A stretch of DNA of 33,228 bases from Thermosynechococcaceae cyanobacterium MS004 (lineage in GTDB: Bacteria; Cyanobacteriota; Cyanobacteriia; Thermosynechococcales; Thermosynechococcaceae), in NCBI GenBank assembly GCA_022402525.1, contig JAKRSB010000022.1, forward strand, positions 1-33,228, given 5' to 3'. Shown piece by piece: positions 1 through 9,800 of the stretch (position 1 is its first letter; every line of letters starts with the position of its first letter). The notes under the pieces were generated by a model. It was not told the origin of the DNA and did not search any database. It was given only the letters and a program-made list of their open reading frames with translations. The translations under genes and the position numbers were made by a program.

Positions 1-181
1 TTCAGCATTCTACGCCGTCCCAACCCTGCACTCAATCTTTTGTCAGTCAATCAGCATCTGCACAGAAAGCAAAGGAAAATGACTGTTGGAAGAAGGTCGC
101 GATCGCTTTAATCTTAGGATACAGACCCCACAGTCTCCCAGACCCAATTAAACCAAAACCAAAATATAAAGTTCTTCCTCC
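1..181. other. leader region without a recognisable gene
   Basis: No convincing open frame or RNA gene is visible on either strand before the first gene. The stretch holds one HIP1 octamer near position 107 and becomes A-rich just before the start codon of the CysQ-like gene, as an upstream untranslated region might. No clear Shine-Dalgarno motif precedes that start. Confidence 0.5.
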
Positions 182-1030
182 ATGCTAAAGTCACTGCTTC
201 AGTTAGCCCGTCAAGTTGGTTGGGGGTCTGCGGATATTCTGCACCGCTACTATCGCGGAGACTATGAGCTCGATATTCAGAAAGCCAGCACAGACCCCGT
301 GACCGCCGCTGATTTAGCCGTCAATCGCTACATTCTCGATACCCTTCAGCGTGAGCTAGGGACAGAGCAGTTTGGCTATCTGAGCGAAGAGTCCTACGTT
401 CCTGACATCATGCCTTATCCCCAACCCTACCTTTGGGTGATTGACCCCCTCGATGGCACCCGTGACTTTATTGGCAGAACAGGTGAATATGCCGTCCATA
501 TTGCTCTTGTAGAGGCAGGACGACCGATTTTATCCGTAGTGGTTTGGCCTGAAGCCCAGACCCTTTACTACGCCACCCTAGGGGGCGGAGCCTATGCAGA
601 AACCCGTGGTGCCGAAGCGCGTAGACTTTCAGTTACGCCGGCTCCAAGTTTTGAGGAAATGCGGATTGTAATCAGCCGTAGTCATCGAGATCAGCGGTTT
701 GATGCCCTGCTGAAGCGGCTACCGCAAACCCAGCAAACTTACGTGGGCAGCGTGGGCTGTAAAGTAGCGACAATCCTAGAGCATCGGGCGGAGCTGTATT
801 TGTCTCTCACCACGCATTCTGCCCCCAAAGACTGGGACTTAGCCGCACCGGAGTTGATTTTGACTGAAGCGGGCGGACAATTTACCCATTTTGACCTCAC
901 GCCTCTTAAATACAATGGCGCAGATGTCTCACAATGGGGCGGATTTTTGGCCAGTAATGGGCAAAATCATACGGAGCTCTGCCAAAGAGTATCTCAAATT
1001 CTCAAAGAATTTGATTCAATTGACACCTGA
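182..1030 (+). CDS. cysQ: 3'(2'),5'-bisphosphate nucleotidase / inositol monophosphatase family (CysQ-like)
   Basis: This 282-residue protein has the full metal-site signature of the lithium-sensitive phosphatase superfamily. LSEES at residues 67-71 gives the first acidic ligands, WVIDPLDGTRDF at 85-96 is the core metal-binding and catalytic motif, and KDWDLAAPELILTEAGG at 216-232 holds the last aspartate ligand and the closing helix. CysQ members hydrolyse 3'-phosphoadenosine 5'-phosphate to AMP in sulfate assimilation; others in the superfamily act on inositol phosphates or fructose bisphosphate. The length is normal and no signal peptide is seen, so it is probably cytoplasmic. Sequence alone does not decide between PAP and inositol phosphate as substrate; CysQ is my preferred reading. 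It is transcribed alone, 178 bases before the Uma2-like gene. Confidence 0.85.
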   Translation: MLKSLLQLARQVGWGSADILHRYYRGDYELDIQKASTDPVTAADLAVNRYILDTLQRELGTEQFGYLSEESYVPDIMPYPQPYLWVIDPLDGTRDFIGRTGEYAVHIALVEAGRPILSVVVWPEAQTLYYATLGGGAYAETRGAEARRLSVTPAPSFEEMRIVISRSHRDQRFDALLKRLPQTQQTYVGSVGCKVATILEHRAELYLSLTTHSAPKDWDLAAPELILTEAGGQFTHFDLTPLKYNGADVSQWGGFLASNGQNHTELCQRVSQILKEFDSIDT

Positions 1031-1208
1031 TGTTTGATGACAGGCAAGAGGATCTATTGCGGCATCGACCAAAGACCACAGGTTAGGATAAAACAGCCCG
1101 TAATCTTTAGGCATCATTAACTTGAGAGATCACAGTCCTCGTGGCTGTGGTGGTTTAGATTCATACAGAATAGCCCTTAATTTTATACTGGGTTACAGGA
1201 GTCTTAAG

Positions 1209-1934
1209 ATGACAACTTCCCTTAAGTATTCAATTTTTGATATTACTTATCCTGACAGTGATGGATTGCCAATGGCTGAAAGCGATGCGGCCAGAGACTA
1301 CTTAATTTATGGAGTCGAAGCCTTAGACCGCTACTTTCAAGACCGTCCAGATGTTTATGTCTCAGGAAACCTGTTTCTCTACTACGAACAAGGAAACCCC
1401 AAGGCGGTGGTGTCTCCTGATGTCTTTGTCGTGTTGGGCGTAGAAAAGAAAAAGCGCCCTTCCTATAAAGTTTGGGAAGAGCAAAATAAGATTCCAGATT
1501 TTGTCTTAGAAGTCACGTCCAAAAGTACAGCCAGTGAAGATCGAGGCATCAAGAAAGGCCTATATGCTTATCTAGGGATCAAAGAATACTTTCAGTATGA
1601 TCCGACAGCGGAGTATCTTAAACCCTCTCTACAAGGCTTCCGGCTTCTGGAGGGAAACTACCTTTCGATCCCTGGACGTGCAGAGCAGGATTGCCTTGTG
1701 GTGCCTTCAGAAACGTTAGGGTTAGAGGTATGGCTAGAGGCGGATGGCGCAATGCGCTTTTACGCACCGTCTACAGGAGAAAAGCTCCTGAGTCCTAAGG
1801 AAATGGCGCAAGCAAGAAGCGCGGCAGAACAAGCAAGAAGCGCAGCAGAACAAGCAAGATATGAAGCTGAGCAGAGGGCGAATCGGATGGCCGAGAAGCT
1901 CCGTGAGTTGGGGATTGACCCAGATAGCCTATAG
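1209..1934 (+). CDS. Uma2 family (DUF820) putative restriction-endonuclease-like protein
   Basis: The protein is 241 residues long from the chosen ATG, which sits seven bases after an AGGAG ribosome-binding site. A longer in-frame reading from a TTG at 1122 lacks such support. The core shows the PD-(D/E)XK arrangement typical of the Uma2 family, which is greatly expanded in cyanobacteria: VVSPDVFVV supplies the aspartate and DFVLEVTSKST the E-x-x-S strand. The C-terminus (from about residue 196) is a charged heptad tail built on A-E-Q-A-R repeats, probably a coiled coil. The biological role of Uma2 proteins is unsettled; endonuclease activity is inferred from fold only. It converges on ileS, with 87 bases between the stop codons. 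Confidence 0.85.
   Translation: MTTSLKYSIFDITYPDSDGLPMAESDAARDYLIYGVEALDRYFQDRPDVYVSGNLFLYYEQGNPKAVVSPDVFVVLGVEKKKRPSYKVWEEQNKIPDFVLEVTSKSTASEDRGIKKGLYAYLGIKEYFQYDPTAEYLKPSLQGFRLLEGNYLSIPGRAEQDCLVVPSETLGLEVWLEADGAMRFYAPSTGEKLLSPKEMAQARSAAEQARSAAEQARYEAEQRANRMAEKLRELGIDPDSL
1809..1871 (+). repeat. 21-bp tandem repeat inside the Uma2-like gene
   Basis: Two nearly identical 21-base units (1809-1829 and 1830-1850, one mismatch) are followed by a decayed third copy. In frame they encode seven-residue steps of the A-R-S-A-A-E-Q type, which is one coiled-coil heptad per unit. Such heptad-encoding repeats can change copy number without breaking the frame. Confidence 0.8.
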
Positions 1935-1977
1935 GTTTTGGCGATGGGAGGTTCTGGCAATGGGAGCTTCTGGCAAT
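1930..1977. repeat. 16-bp degenerate tandem repeat over the uma2 stop codon
   Basis: Units at 1946-1961 and 1962-1977 differ at one base (GGGAGSTTCTGGCAAT). A more divergent unit at 1930-1945 contains the TAG stop of the Uma2-like gene. The octamers GCGATGGG at 1941-1948 and CCCATCGC at 1986-1993 are inverted copies and could form a weak hairpin in this convergent spacer. Confidence 0.7.
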
Positions 1978-2021
1978 GGCTTTGACCCATCGCACCCCAG
2001 AAAATGCGCTTGCTGGGATGG

Positions 2022-4988
2022 CTACGCATCAACTGGCTGCCAGTTTCCCTCTTCATCTTGCCTGAACGGGCCAGATTCGATGACGGTTTCACAGCGATCG
2101 CACAGTAGCGGATGCTTTTGTGACTGCCCCACAGTCGTTGAGTAATTCCAGCAGCGATCGCACTTATGCCCCTCGGCTTTGTCTACGGTGATGATAAATT
2201 CTGGAATCGAAGCTAGGGGAACACTCTCCGGTTTTTCCGCAACTTCGCGGATCTCAACCTGCGATACCAAAAACAGATACCTTAGCTCATCTACACCCTG
2301 AGCAATGTCGCTAGACACAGGATTTAATTGAGTTAAAAGGGTTTTGAGCTTGTCGTCCTCAACGGTAATGGTGACTTTAGCCTCTAAAGAAGCACCAATT
2401 TCCTTACTGCTGCGTTTGGCTTCAAGCTGTAGGTTAACCGCCTGACGGATCTCTCGGAGTTTGTCCCACGTCACGCCTAGATCGGGCTTTGTCCATTCTG
2501 ACTCCAGCTTGATCCAACCCGCCTCAAAGACAGACTTGTAGGGAGTGGCGTAGGGCAAAAATTGCCAGATGTCTTCGGCCATGTGGGAGAGGACAGGAGC
2601 GATCGCCCGTACCAAATTCTCCAAAGCAATCCACAGCACCGTCTGACAGCTCCGACGACGGGGTGCGTCGGGGGCGCTGATATAGAGGCGGTCTTTAGCA
2701 ATATCGAGGTAGAAGTTAGAAAGATCAACCACGCAGAAGTTTTGGACGGTCTGGAAGACGCGGAAAAATTCGTACTTTTCGTAGGCATCCGTTACCTCGG
2801 TAAACACCTCGCTGATGCGGTGCAGCATATAGCGATCGAGTTCCGGCAGGTCTGCGTAGGGTACTTCATGCTGAGTGGGGTCAAAGTCCGAAAGACTGCC
2901 CAGCAAAAACCGCGCCGTGTTGCGGATCTTGCGGTACACATCCGACATTTGCTTGAGGATATTTTTGCCTAGGGGCACATCAGAAGAATAGTCCACCGAA
3001 GACACCCACAGCCGCAGCACGTCGGCTCCGTAGGGAGGGTCTTCTTTTTGGTTTTTGCCCCCCTCAATCACGATTGCCGGATCTACAACATTTCCGATGG
3101 ATTTACTCATCTTGCGACCCTGCTCATCTAGTACAAAGCCGTGGGTCAATACCGTTTTGTAAGGGGCAATGCCCTGAGCCGCCACGCTGGTGAGCAAACT
3201 GGACTGGAACCAGCCCCGGTGCTGATCCGAGCCTTCCAGGTATAAATCTGCGGGGTAGCGTAAATTCTCGCGCTGCTCGACCACCGCCGCCCAGGAGGAG
3301 CCGGAGTCAAACCACACATCCATCGTGTCGGTGCCTTTACGGTAGGTGCGTCCGTTGTTGCGGTACGCCTCAGGCAGCAAGTCTTCGATCGATAGCTCCC
3401 ACCAGGCATCGGAACCTTTTTCAGCAATAATCGCCTTCACATGGGCGATGGTGTCCGCGTTCAGGAGTGGCTCGTTGGTTTCTTCGTCATAAAACACAGG
3501 GATGGGCACCCCCCAACTGCGCTGGCGCGAAATACACCAGTCCGAGCGCTCGGATACCATGGCGGTGATCCGATTTTCCCCCTGGGCTGGAATCCAGGTA
3601 ACGGAGGCGATCGCCTTCAATGCTTCTTCCCGAAAGCCTTCCACCGAAGCAAACCACTGCTCTGTGGCGCGAAAAATGGTGGGCTGCTTGGTGCGCCAAT
3701 CGTAGGGATACTTGTGGCTGTAGGCTTCTTGGTGCAGTAGGGAACCCACTTCATTGAGGGCATCGATGATGGCCTGGTTCCCTTCGCTCACCTCTAACTT
3801 GAGCTTGTCGTTGTCGTTTTTGGCCTTGTCTACCACCTTCAGTCCGGCAAAGCGTCCCGCTTCTTCCGTAAAGACCCCGCGATCATCCACGGGGGAGACA
3901 ATGGGCAAGCCGTAGCGGAGTCCCACCTGGTAGTCTTCCTGTCCGTGGCCGGGGGCAGTATGCACCAGTCCCGTCCCCGACTCGGTGGTGATATAGTCGC
4001 CGCCAATCACCACCTCACTCTCCCGCTCAAAGAGGGGATGGCGGTAGGTGGTATGTTCTAGCGCCTTGCCCATCACCGTAGCTTCCACCATGAGGGGCGT
4101 TTCAAACTTCGCCTCTAGGGTTTCAACTAAATCCTTTGCCACGAGCAGGTACCTGAACCGTCCAGGGGCACCATCATCCACGGCATGAACCACGGCGTAA
4201 ACAAGGTCTGGATTCACAGCGATCGCCAAGTTCCCTGGCAGCGTCCAAGGGGTCGTCGTCCAGATCGCCACCCCCAACTCACCCAGGTAGGGATGAAGGG
4301 GGCCTTGGAGTGCCTTGGGGAAAGACGTGACCTCAAAGGCCGCGTAAAGGGAGGGTGAAGTATGGCCTTCGGGATATTCCAACTCCGCTTCTGCCAGGGC
4401 AGTCTGGGAACTCGGACTCCAGTGGACAGGCTTTAGACCGCGATAGATATGGCCCTTCAGCACCATTTGCCCAAAGACCCCAATCTGTGCCGCTTCGTAC
4501 GCTGGCTGAAGCGTGAGGTAGGGTGTTTCCCACTCGCCCCAGATACCGTAGCGCTGAAAGCCCTTGCGCTGGCTATCTACGGTTTTGAGGGCAAAATCTC
4601 TGGCTTTCCAGCGCAGCTTGAGCGGAGTCAGTTCCGCCCGCTGCTCAGCCTTGAGATTTTGCAGCACCTTTAGCTCAATGGGCAGACCGTGGCAATCCCA
4701 GCCAGGGACGTAGCGCACCTTGCGCCCCTGAAGGATCTGAAACTTATTAATCGTATCCTTCAAGATTTTATTAAGGGCATGGCCGATGTGGAGGTCGCCA
4801 TTGGCGTAGGGTGGGCCATCGTGCAAAATAAACGGCTCGCCTGGGTTGTGCTGCGATCGCTGTTCGTAAATTTGGTGCTGCGCCCAGAATGACTGAAGCT
4901 CCGGCTCCCGCTTCACAGCGTTGGCGCGCATCTCAAACTTCGTTTGGGGCAGGTTAACAGTCGTTTTGTAGCTTCCAGCTTCTGTCAC
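2022..4988 (-). CDS. ileS: isoleucyl-tRNA synthetase
   Basis: This class I aminoacyl-tRNA synthetase of 988 residues charges tRNA-Ile. The HIGH signature is at residues 67-70 (GDLHIGHALNK), the catalytic loop KMSKS at 626-630, and an inserted editing domain lies between them (roughly 200-400). The C-terminal zinc finger has cysteine pairs at 943/946 and 963/966. The start is GTG: the residues that follow (TVNLPQTKFEMRAN) match the usual cyanobacterial IleS N-terminus, and the size suits the family. The gene is divergent from the diguanylate cyclase gene and appears monocistronic. Nothing is missing. Confidence 0.97.
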   Translation of the reverse strand: MTEAGSYKTTVNLPQTKFEMRANAVKREPELQSFWAQHQIYEQRSQHNPGEPFILHDGPPYANGDLHIGHALNKILKDTINKFQILQGRKVRYVPGWDCHGLPIELKVLQNLKAEQRAELTPLKLRWKARDFALKTVDSQRKGFQRYGIWGEWETPYLTLQPAYEAAQIGVFGQMVLKGHIYRGLKPVHWSPSSQTALAEAELEYPEGHTSPSLYAAFEVTSFPKALQGPLHPYLGELGVAIWTTTPWTLPGNLAIAVNPDLVYAVVHAVDDGAPGRFRYLLVAKDLVETLEAKFETPLMVEATVMGKALEHTTYRHPLFERESEVVIGGDYITTESGTGLVHTAPGHGQEDYQVGLRYGLPIVSPVDDRGVFTEEAGRFAGLKVVDKAKNDNDKLKLEVSEGNQAIIDALNEVGSLLHQEAYSHKYPYDWRTKQPTIFRATEQWFASVEGFREEALKAIASVTWIPAQGENRITAMVSERSDWCISRQRSWGVPIPVFYDEETNEPLLNADTIAHVKAIIAEKGSDAWWELSIEDLLPEAYRNNGRTYRKGTDTMDVWFDSGSSWAAVVEQRENLRYPADLYLEGSDQHRGWFQSSLLTSVAAQGIAPYKTVLTHGFVLDEQGRKMSKSIGNVVDPAIVIEGGKNQKEDPPYGADVLRLWVSSVDYSSDVPLGKNILKQMSDVYRKIRNTARFLLGSLSDFDPTQHEVPYADLPELDRYMLHRISEVFTEVTDAYEKYEFFRVFQTVQNFCVVDLSNFYLDIAKDRLYISAPDAPRRRSCQTVLWIALENLVRAIAPVLSHMAEDIWQFLPYATPYKSVFEAGWIKLESEWTKPDLGVTWDKLREIRQAVNLQLEAKRSSKEIGASLEAKVTITVEDDKLKTLLTQLNPVSSDIAQGVDELRYLFLVSQVEIREVAEKPESVPLASIPEFIITVDKAEGHKCDRCWNYSTTVGQSQKHPLLCDRCETVIESGPFRQDEEGNWQPVDA

Positions 4989-4993
4989 GGGTT

Positions 4994-5023
4994 TAATGGC
5001 GAGAGTTCTAATGGCGAGTGAGC
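4994..5023. repeat. 15-bp tandem pair upstream of ileS
   Basis: TAATGGCGAGAGTTC at 4994-5008 is followed by a near copy at 5009-5023 that differs in the last few bases. It lies immediately upstream of the ileS start on the minus strand, in the divergent spacer. Confidence 0.6.
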
Positions 5024-5162
5024 TTTGATCATACCAAGAGTCACTATCGATGGGATCTTTGAAATCCTGTTACCAATAATCTCTAGCAGAATAAAAATGC
5101 GATGTCGGCCTATCGAGTTGGGAACAATAGAAGCGAGTTTCCATTGTCAATATGTGTCAAAC

Positions 5163-6506
5163 ATGCAGCGAAAGGCCAACACTCACACGTCCCTTCGCAG
5201 TCGCCTAGTCGCGGGTGTGGGTGCAATGCTGGTGCCGCTGGCTGCCTTGGCAGGTGCCGCGTACTTTTCTTTTGAAAACGCCATTGGCAAGTTTGAGCAG
5301 ACCGAAAATAAGCGGCTTGAAGAACTGTTTCCCTTGGCCCAGCTTGATGTGCTGCTGTCCGAAAGCAATAACTTGGTTGAGGGTCAGCTGAGCGGCAGCA
5401 CCATGAGTGCGCGGCCTCGGTTTGAGTCGGTCAGCGCAAATATCCACGCGACGCTCTCCGGCATGCTGGAATCGCCTTCTCAACTGCCAGAGAAGCGCAC
5501 CCTGATTCTACGCATTCAAAAGCAGTGGCTCGCGGCCCACAACGATGCAGGACAGCTTTTTTCTTCAGCGCCTGAGTTGCCCCCAACAGCCAAACTCCAA
5601 GCACAAGCCTCCTACGAGGAGCATGTTACTGAGGCGCTTGGCAGTCTGCAGCAGCTCAACTATTTACTCTCCCACCTGCAAACCACGGAGAATCTGGAGC
5701 AAGCCAAGCAGGATCGACAGTATGTTCGTCAGGTGATTGCCCTGGTTTTTTTGGTAGCGATCGCCTTAATGGTGGTGTCAGCCAAAATCTTATCGCAACA
5801 TATCCTCGTCCCCATTCAGCGACTGAAGGATGGGGCTGCACGATTTGGGGAAGGCGACCTGTCTCACCGGATTGAGGTAGAAACTCAAGATGAGCTATCG
5901 GCACTGGCCCATGCCTTTAACCACATGGCCAAAACCCTGGAGCAAAGCCAGTCTGACCTCGTGCGACTGGCCACTCTAGATGGTCTGACAGGGGTCTACA
6001 ACCGCCGCGAGTTTAATCGATGGCTGTCCGCCGAAATTGAGCGATCGCAGCGGGAGTACCTGCCCGTTTCTTTACTGATGGTGGATATTGACCATTTCAA
6101 AAAGCTCAACGACACCTACGGCCACCAAGCGGGGGATGAAGCCTTACGCCATGTAGGGCGATTACTGCAGCGAGAAGTACGCCCTGGCGATCATGTGGCG
6201 CGGTACGGCGGCGAAGAATTTGCCATTATTTTGCCCAACGCATCGGAGGCAGAGGCCTATGTTGTGGCAGAGCGCATTAGAGCCGCCATAGAGGCCCAGT
6301 CTATTCCACTCTCTACGGAGCAAAGCCTGAGGTTTACTGCAAGTCTAGGCTTTTCAACCTTTGCCGTTGATCAAGAAACCGAGGAATCCTTTGCCCAACG
6401 GGCAGACCAAGCCCTCTACCACGCAAAGCACAGCGGTAGAAATCGAGTCTCCTCCGCAGCTCAGGTCGCACTGCAAACGGCTGAGGCCCAAGCTGCCCAT
6501 AACTAA
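5163..6506 (+). CDS. membrane-bound HAMP-GGDEF diguanylate cyclase
   Basis: From the ATG at 5163 this is 447 residues. A first membrane segment spans about 15-37 and a periplasmic helical sensor region about 38-188. The second membrane segment is at 190-210, followed by a HAMP linker to about 263. The GGDEF domain begins at LATLDGLTGVYNRREF and carries the active-site loop GGEEF at 349-353. R340-P-G-D343 lies exactly five residues before that loop, which is the RxxD inhibitory site of product-feedback-controlled cyclases. It should make cyclic di-GMP from two GTP in response to an unknown extracytoplasmic cue. The frame is open further upstream (another ATG at 5097), but no ribosome-binding site favours it. 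No EAL or HD-GYP phosphodiesterase domain is attached. Confidence 0.92.
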   Translation: MQRKANTHTSLRSRLVAGVGAMLVPLAALAGAAYFSFENAIGKFEQTENKRLEELFPLAQLDVLLSESNNLVEGQLSGSTMSARPRFESVSANIHATLSGMLESPSQLPEKRTLILRIQKQWLAAHNDAGQLFSSAPELPPTAKLQAQASYEEHVTEALGSLQQLNYLLSHLQTTENLEQAKQDRQYVRQVIALVFLVAIALMVVSAKILSQHILVPIQRLKDGAARFGEGDLSHRIEVETQDELSALAHAFNHMAKTLEQSQSDLVRLATLDGLTGVYNRREFNRWLSAEIERSQREYLPVSLLMVDIDHFKKLNDTYGHQAGDEALRHVGRLLQREVRPGDHVARYGGEEFAIILPNASEAEAYVVAERIRAAIEAQSIPLSTEQSLRFTASLGFSTFAVDQETEESFAQRADQALYHAKHSGRNRVSSAAQVALQTAEAQAAHN

Positions 6507-6517
6507 GCTGCGAGAAA

Positions 6518-6757
6518 ATGCCACAAGAGATAAACCCCATGAGACGGCTCGCGAGACAATCTAGGCGCTCCTTCCATTCCAAAATTCGCAGTAAAGCAAT
6601 TGGCCGTAAGGTGAATTCTGGCGTCCCTTCCCTGGGTCAGCCTTCAGCGCAGCAAGGTTTTGCCCTCTCCTTTGCGATCGCCATTGGACTAGTCGTCACC
6701 GCCATTGGCATTACCACCTTGTTTGTCGCGCAAAGCGATCGCCTCCACCACGACTGA
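6518..6757 (+). CDS. short prepilin-like N-terminal fragment, possibly truncated
   Basis: This is a 79-residue ORF with a basic N-terminal part and then QQGFALSFAIAIGLVV at 45-60, continuing hydrophobic to about 70 and ending shortly after with AQSDRLHHD. The G-F junction at 47/48 followed by a hydrophobic helix resembles the prepilin-peptidase site of PilX/HpsA-like minor pilins, which also often lack the usual Glu+5. Such proteins normally carry a long globular part after the helix; here a stop follows directly, so this is either a remnant or a small membrane peptide. Starts at 6518 or 6542 are both possible. It follows the diguanylate cyclase by 11 bases and converges on putA. Confidence 0.45.
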   Translation: MPQEINPMRRLARQSRRSFHSKIRSKAIGRKVNSGVPSLGQPSAQQGFALSFAIAIGLVVTAIGITTLFVAQSDRLHHD

Positions 6758-6802
6758 AGTCCTGCCCTACGCCATTCTGCGCTGTCCTTGAGGGCGGCTC
6801 AT

Positions 6803-9800
6803 CTAGGACTCCACACCCTCAATGGGGGCAAACCCCTGGCGCTGAATATTTTCGGTGACCGTGCGCGGGTCGAGGAACTGAAGGAGATAATCTGGCCCCC
6901 CCGCCTTAGAGCCCACCCCCGATAGCTTAAACCCGCCAAAGGGCTGTCTCGCCACGATCGCCCCCGTAATCGTGCGGTTGATGTAGAGATTCCCCACTTC
7001 AAATTCGGCTTTGGCCTGCTCAATATGGGACGGGGTACGGGAATAGAGTCCCCCCGTGAGGGCGTAGTTGGTGCCGTTGGCGATCGCCAGCGCCTCCCCA
7101 AAGGTCTGGGCTTTGATTACCGACAGGACAGGGCCGAAAATTTCTTGCTGGGCAAGGACAGACTGAGGATCCACATCAGCAAAAATCACAGGGCCAACGA
7201 AGTAGCCTGGTTCTGGGGAGGGCAGTTCTAGGGCAAGGGTGGATTCCTGTTTGCCCTGGGCGATCGCTGCATGAATGCGCTGTTGGGCTGCAAGATCAAT
7301 CACAGGCCCCACCTTGGTGCTAGGGTCGGCGGCATCTCCCACATTCAGCGATTTAGTCGCTTCTACCAGCCGTGCCACAAAGCTATCGTATACGGGTGCC
7401 AGCACCACCACGCGGGAGCAGGCCGAGCATTTTTGACCGCTATAGCCAAAAGCAGAATAGACCACACCCTGAACGGCTTGGTCAAGGTCAGCACTCTCAT
7501 CAATGATGATGGCGTTTTTGCCCCCCATCTCTGCCACGACACGCTTCAGGTGCTTTTGTCCGGGCTGTAAAATCGCGGCACTCGCATAAATCTGACAGCC
7601 CACTTCCTGGGAACCCGTAAACACAATCATCTGCACGTCGGGATGCTTCACGAGATGGTTGCCCACGGTCGCACCGCTGCCCGGAACATACTGGAATACC
7701 CCCTTAGGAATGCCTGCTTCCACTAAAATCTCGCTTAGCTTGGCGGCAATCACCGATGTCACCGCAGCGGGCTTGAGTAAGACACAGTTTCCCGTCACCA
7801 GGGCGGCAACGGTCATTCCCGTGGGAATGGCAAGGGGGAAGTTCCAGGGAGAAATGACCAGCACAATCCCCTTGGGACGGTAAAAATAGCGATCGCTCTC
7901 TCCGGCCACATCGTAGATAATTTCTGGATCGAGGCGCTCCATTTCCGCTGCATAGTAGCGACAGAAATCTGCGGCTTCTGAGACTTCAACATCCGCCTGA
8001 TGGAGCGGTTTCCCCGCCTCAAGCACCATCCAGGCGTTGAGTTCATGGCGACGGGCTTCCAGTAAGTCTGCCGCTCGCCGCAGGATAGCGGCGCGTTCCT
8101 GGGCTGGGGTTTGTTTCCAGGTTAAGAAGGCTGCTTTGGCAGCGGCGATCGCCTGTTCGGCCTGGTCAAGATTAATTTGGCCGACAGTGCCCACCACTTC
8201 TGTGGGGTTGGATGGATTCACAGATTGAATGGTCTTGTCCGTTGCCGCCCGTACCCCATCGATGAGGGGCAAATAGTGCTGACCCAACTGCTGCCGTACT
8301 GTGCTTAGGGCAGTAGCCGCCGCTGAGCGCAATGGGGCGATCACATAGTCTGTATCCGCAGAGGGATTGATGCGGGTGACGGTCGAAGTCGAGGCCACAA
8401 TCGGCGTGGGCTGGACGACGGTTCCATCCGCGTCGCCTTCGCCCCAAGTGGGTGCAGCCAGCAGCCCCTCTAGGGATTGCCCCGTCACGCTTTGGCGCAG
8501 GAAGGAGCTATTGGCGGTATTTTCCAGTAGCCGCCGGATCAAGTAGGCCATGCCCGGAATCAGCGGCCCGTAGGGGCAGTACACCCGCACCCGATGCCCC
8601 CGTTTTGCTAGGGCGACCGCGAGGGTATCCGCCATGCCGTAGAGGACTTGGAATTCGAGGTGCCCTTGAGGAATCTTCAGGGCTTGGGCGATCGCAATGG
8701 CGTGAGCCTGGGAGCGCACATTATGGCTGCCAATGGCGGCATGGAGATGCTCATGGTTGGCCAGCAGCAGCGCCGTCATGCGCTCAAAATTGGCATCCGT
8801 GGAGGATTTATGGTTATAGACGGGGGTGGGCCAGTGATTTTGGCGGGCGATGATGGTTTCTTGGTCCCAGTAGGCCCCTTTGATTAAGCGCACGGTGACA
8901 GGCTTCCCTCGCTGTTTGGCCCAGGCAATCAACCCCTGTAAGTCTTGGTAGCTATCCCGTAGATAGGCTTGCAGGGTGAGGCCAATATCGGTGCGATCGC
9001 GGAATTCCTCCTCCATCAAAAGCTGCTTGAGGGTGGCCAAAGTCGCGTTCTTATAGCGGTACTGCTCCATATCAAAATGCACCGCTGCGCCGACGGTCTG
9101 GGCTTGGCGGAGCAGAATTCGGATGCGATCGCTCACCTTGCGCTGGGAACCCTCAACATCCAGCGGATCAAACTGGGAGTAAAACGCCGTCAGCTTCACC
9201 GAAACCTGAACCGGAGTCAAAGCCACCCCATCGGCAGCATCCACCTGGGGGACGGGCGACCAGCGCTGAGAGGCTTCCGTGAGCTGGGTCATCAACGTCA
9301 GGTATTGGTCGAGGTAGGCTTGGGCTTCAGCTTCTGTGACCACAGCTTCTCCCAATACGTCCACGGTGAAGGCCATAGACTGTTTGCGAAGCTGTTCAAT
9401 GGTCTGGAGCGTCTGCTTCAGGGTTTCCCCAGAGATATACTTGCGCGCCAGGGTTTCGACGGCAGTAGAGAGGGTGGTGGCTGCAACCTGCCCCGGCATG
9501 GAATCGTTCGCCGTAAAGTTGAGCAGTCCCTTGAGGGCCTGGGGCAGTTCCACTTCAGGGTCGCTGAGATATTCCTGAAGGTGACGGGCAATTTCGGCCT
9601 TGGTGGTGAGGGAGGGCAGACAGTCAATGAGTCGAAAAAGCTGCACCCGCAGGGCAGGGTTATCCATCGTCCAGCTCAGCAGCTTATCGTCCCAGCGGAA
9701 CTGATCCCGCACCTTAGCAAAGAGCGATCGCTTTTCCGTGGCTTCTGCTAGAAGCTGACGGGCAATATCCTGAGTCTTTTCCTCGTAGTCAGTCTGGATG

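Noticed and set aside
1122-1208. Extended N-terminus of the Uma2-like protein from TTG
   Set aside because: A clear AGGAG site precedes the internal ATG at 1209, and the 29 upstream residues do not fit the family start.
2562-2972. A 136-codon plus-strand ORF inside ileS
   Set aside because: It is antisense to the well-supported synthetase anticodon-binding region and has no independent evidence.
8969-9751. A 260-codon open frame on the plus strand inside putA
   Set aside because: It is fully antisense to the strongly supported PutA coding region, has no ribosome-binding site or recognisable domain, and long antisense frames are common in GC-rich codon usage.
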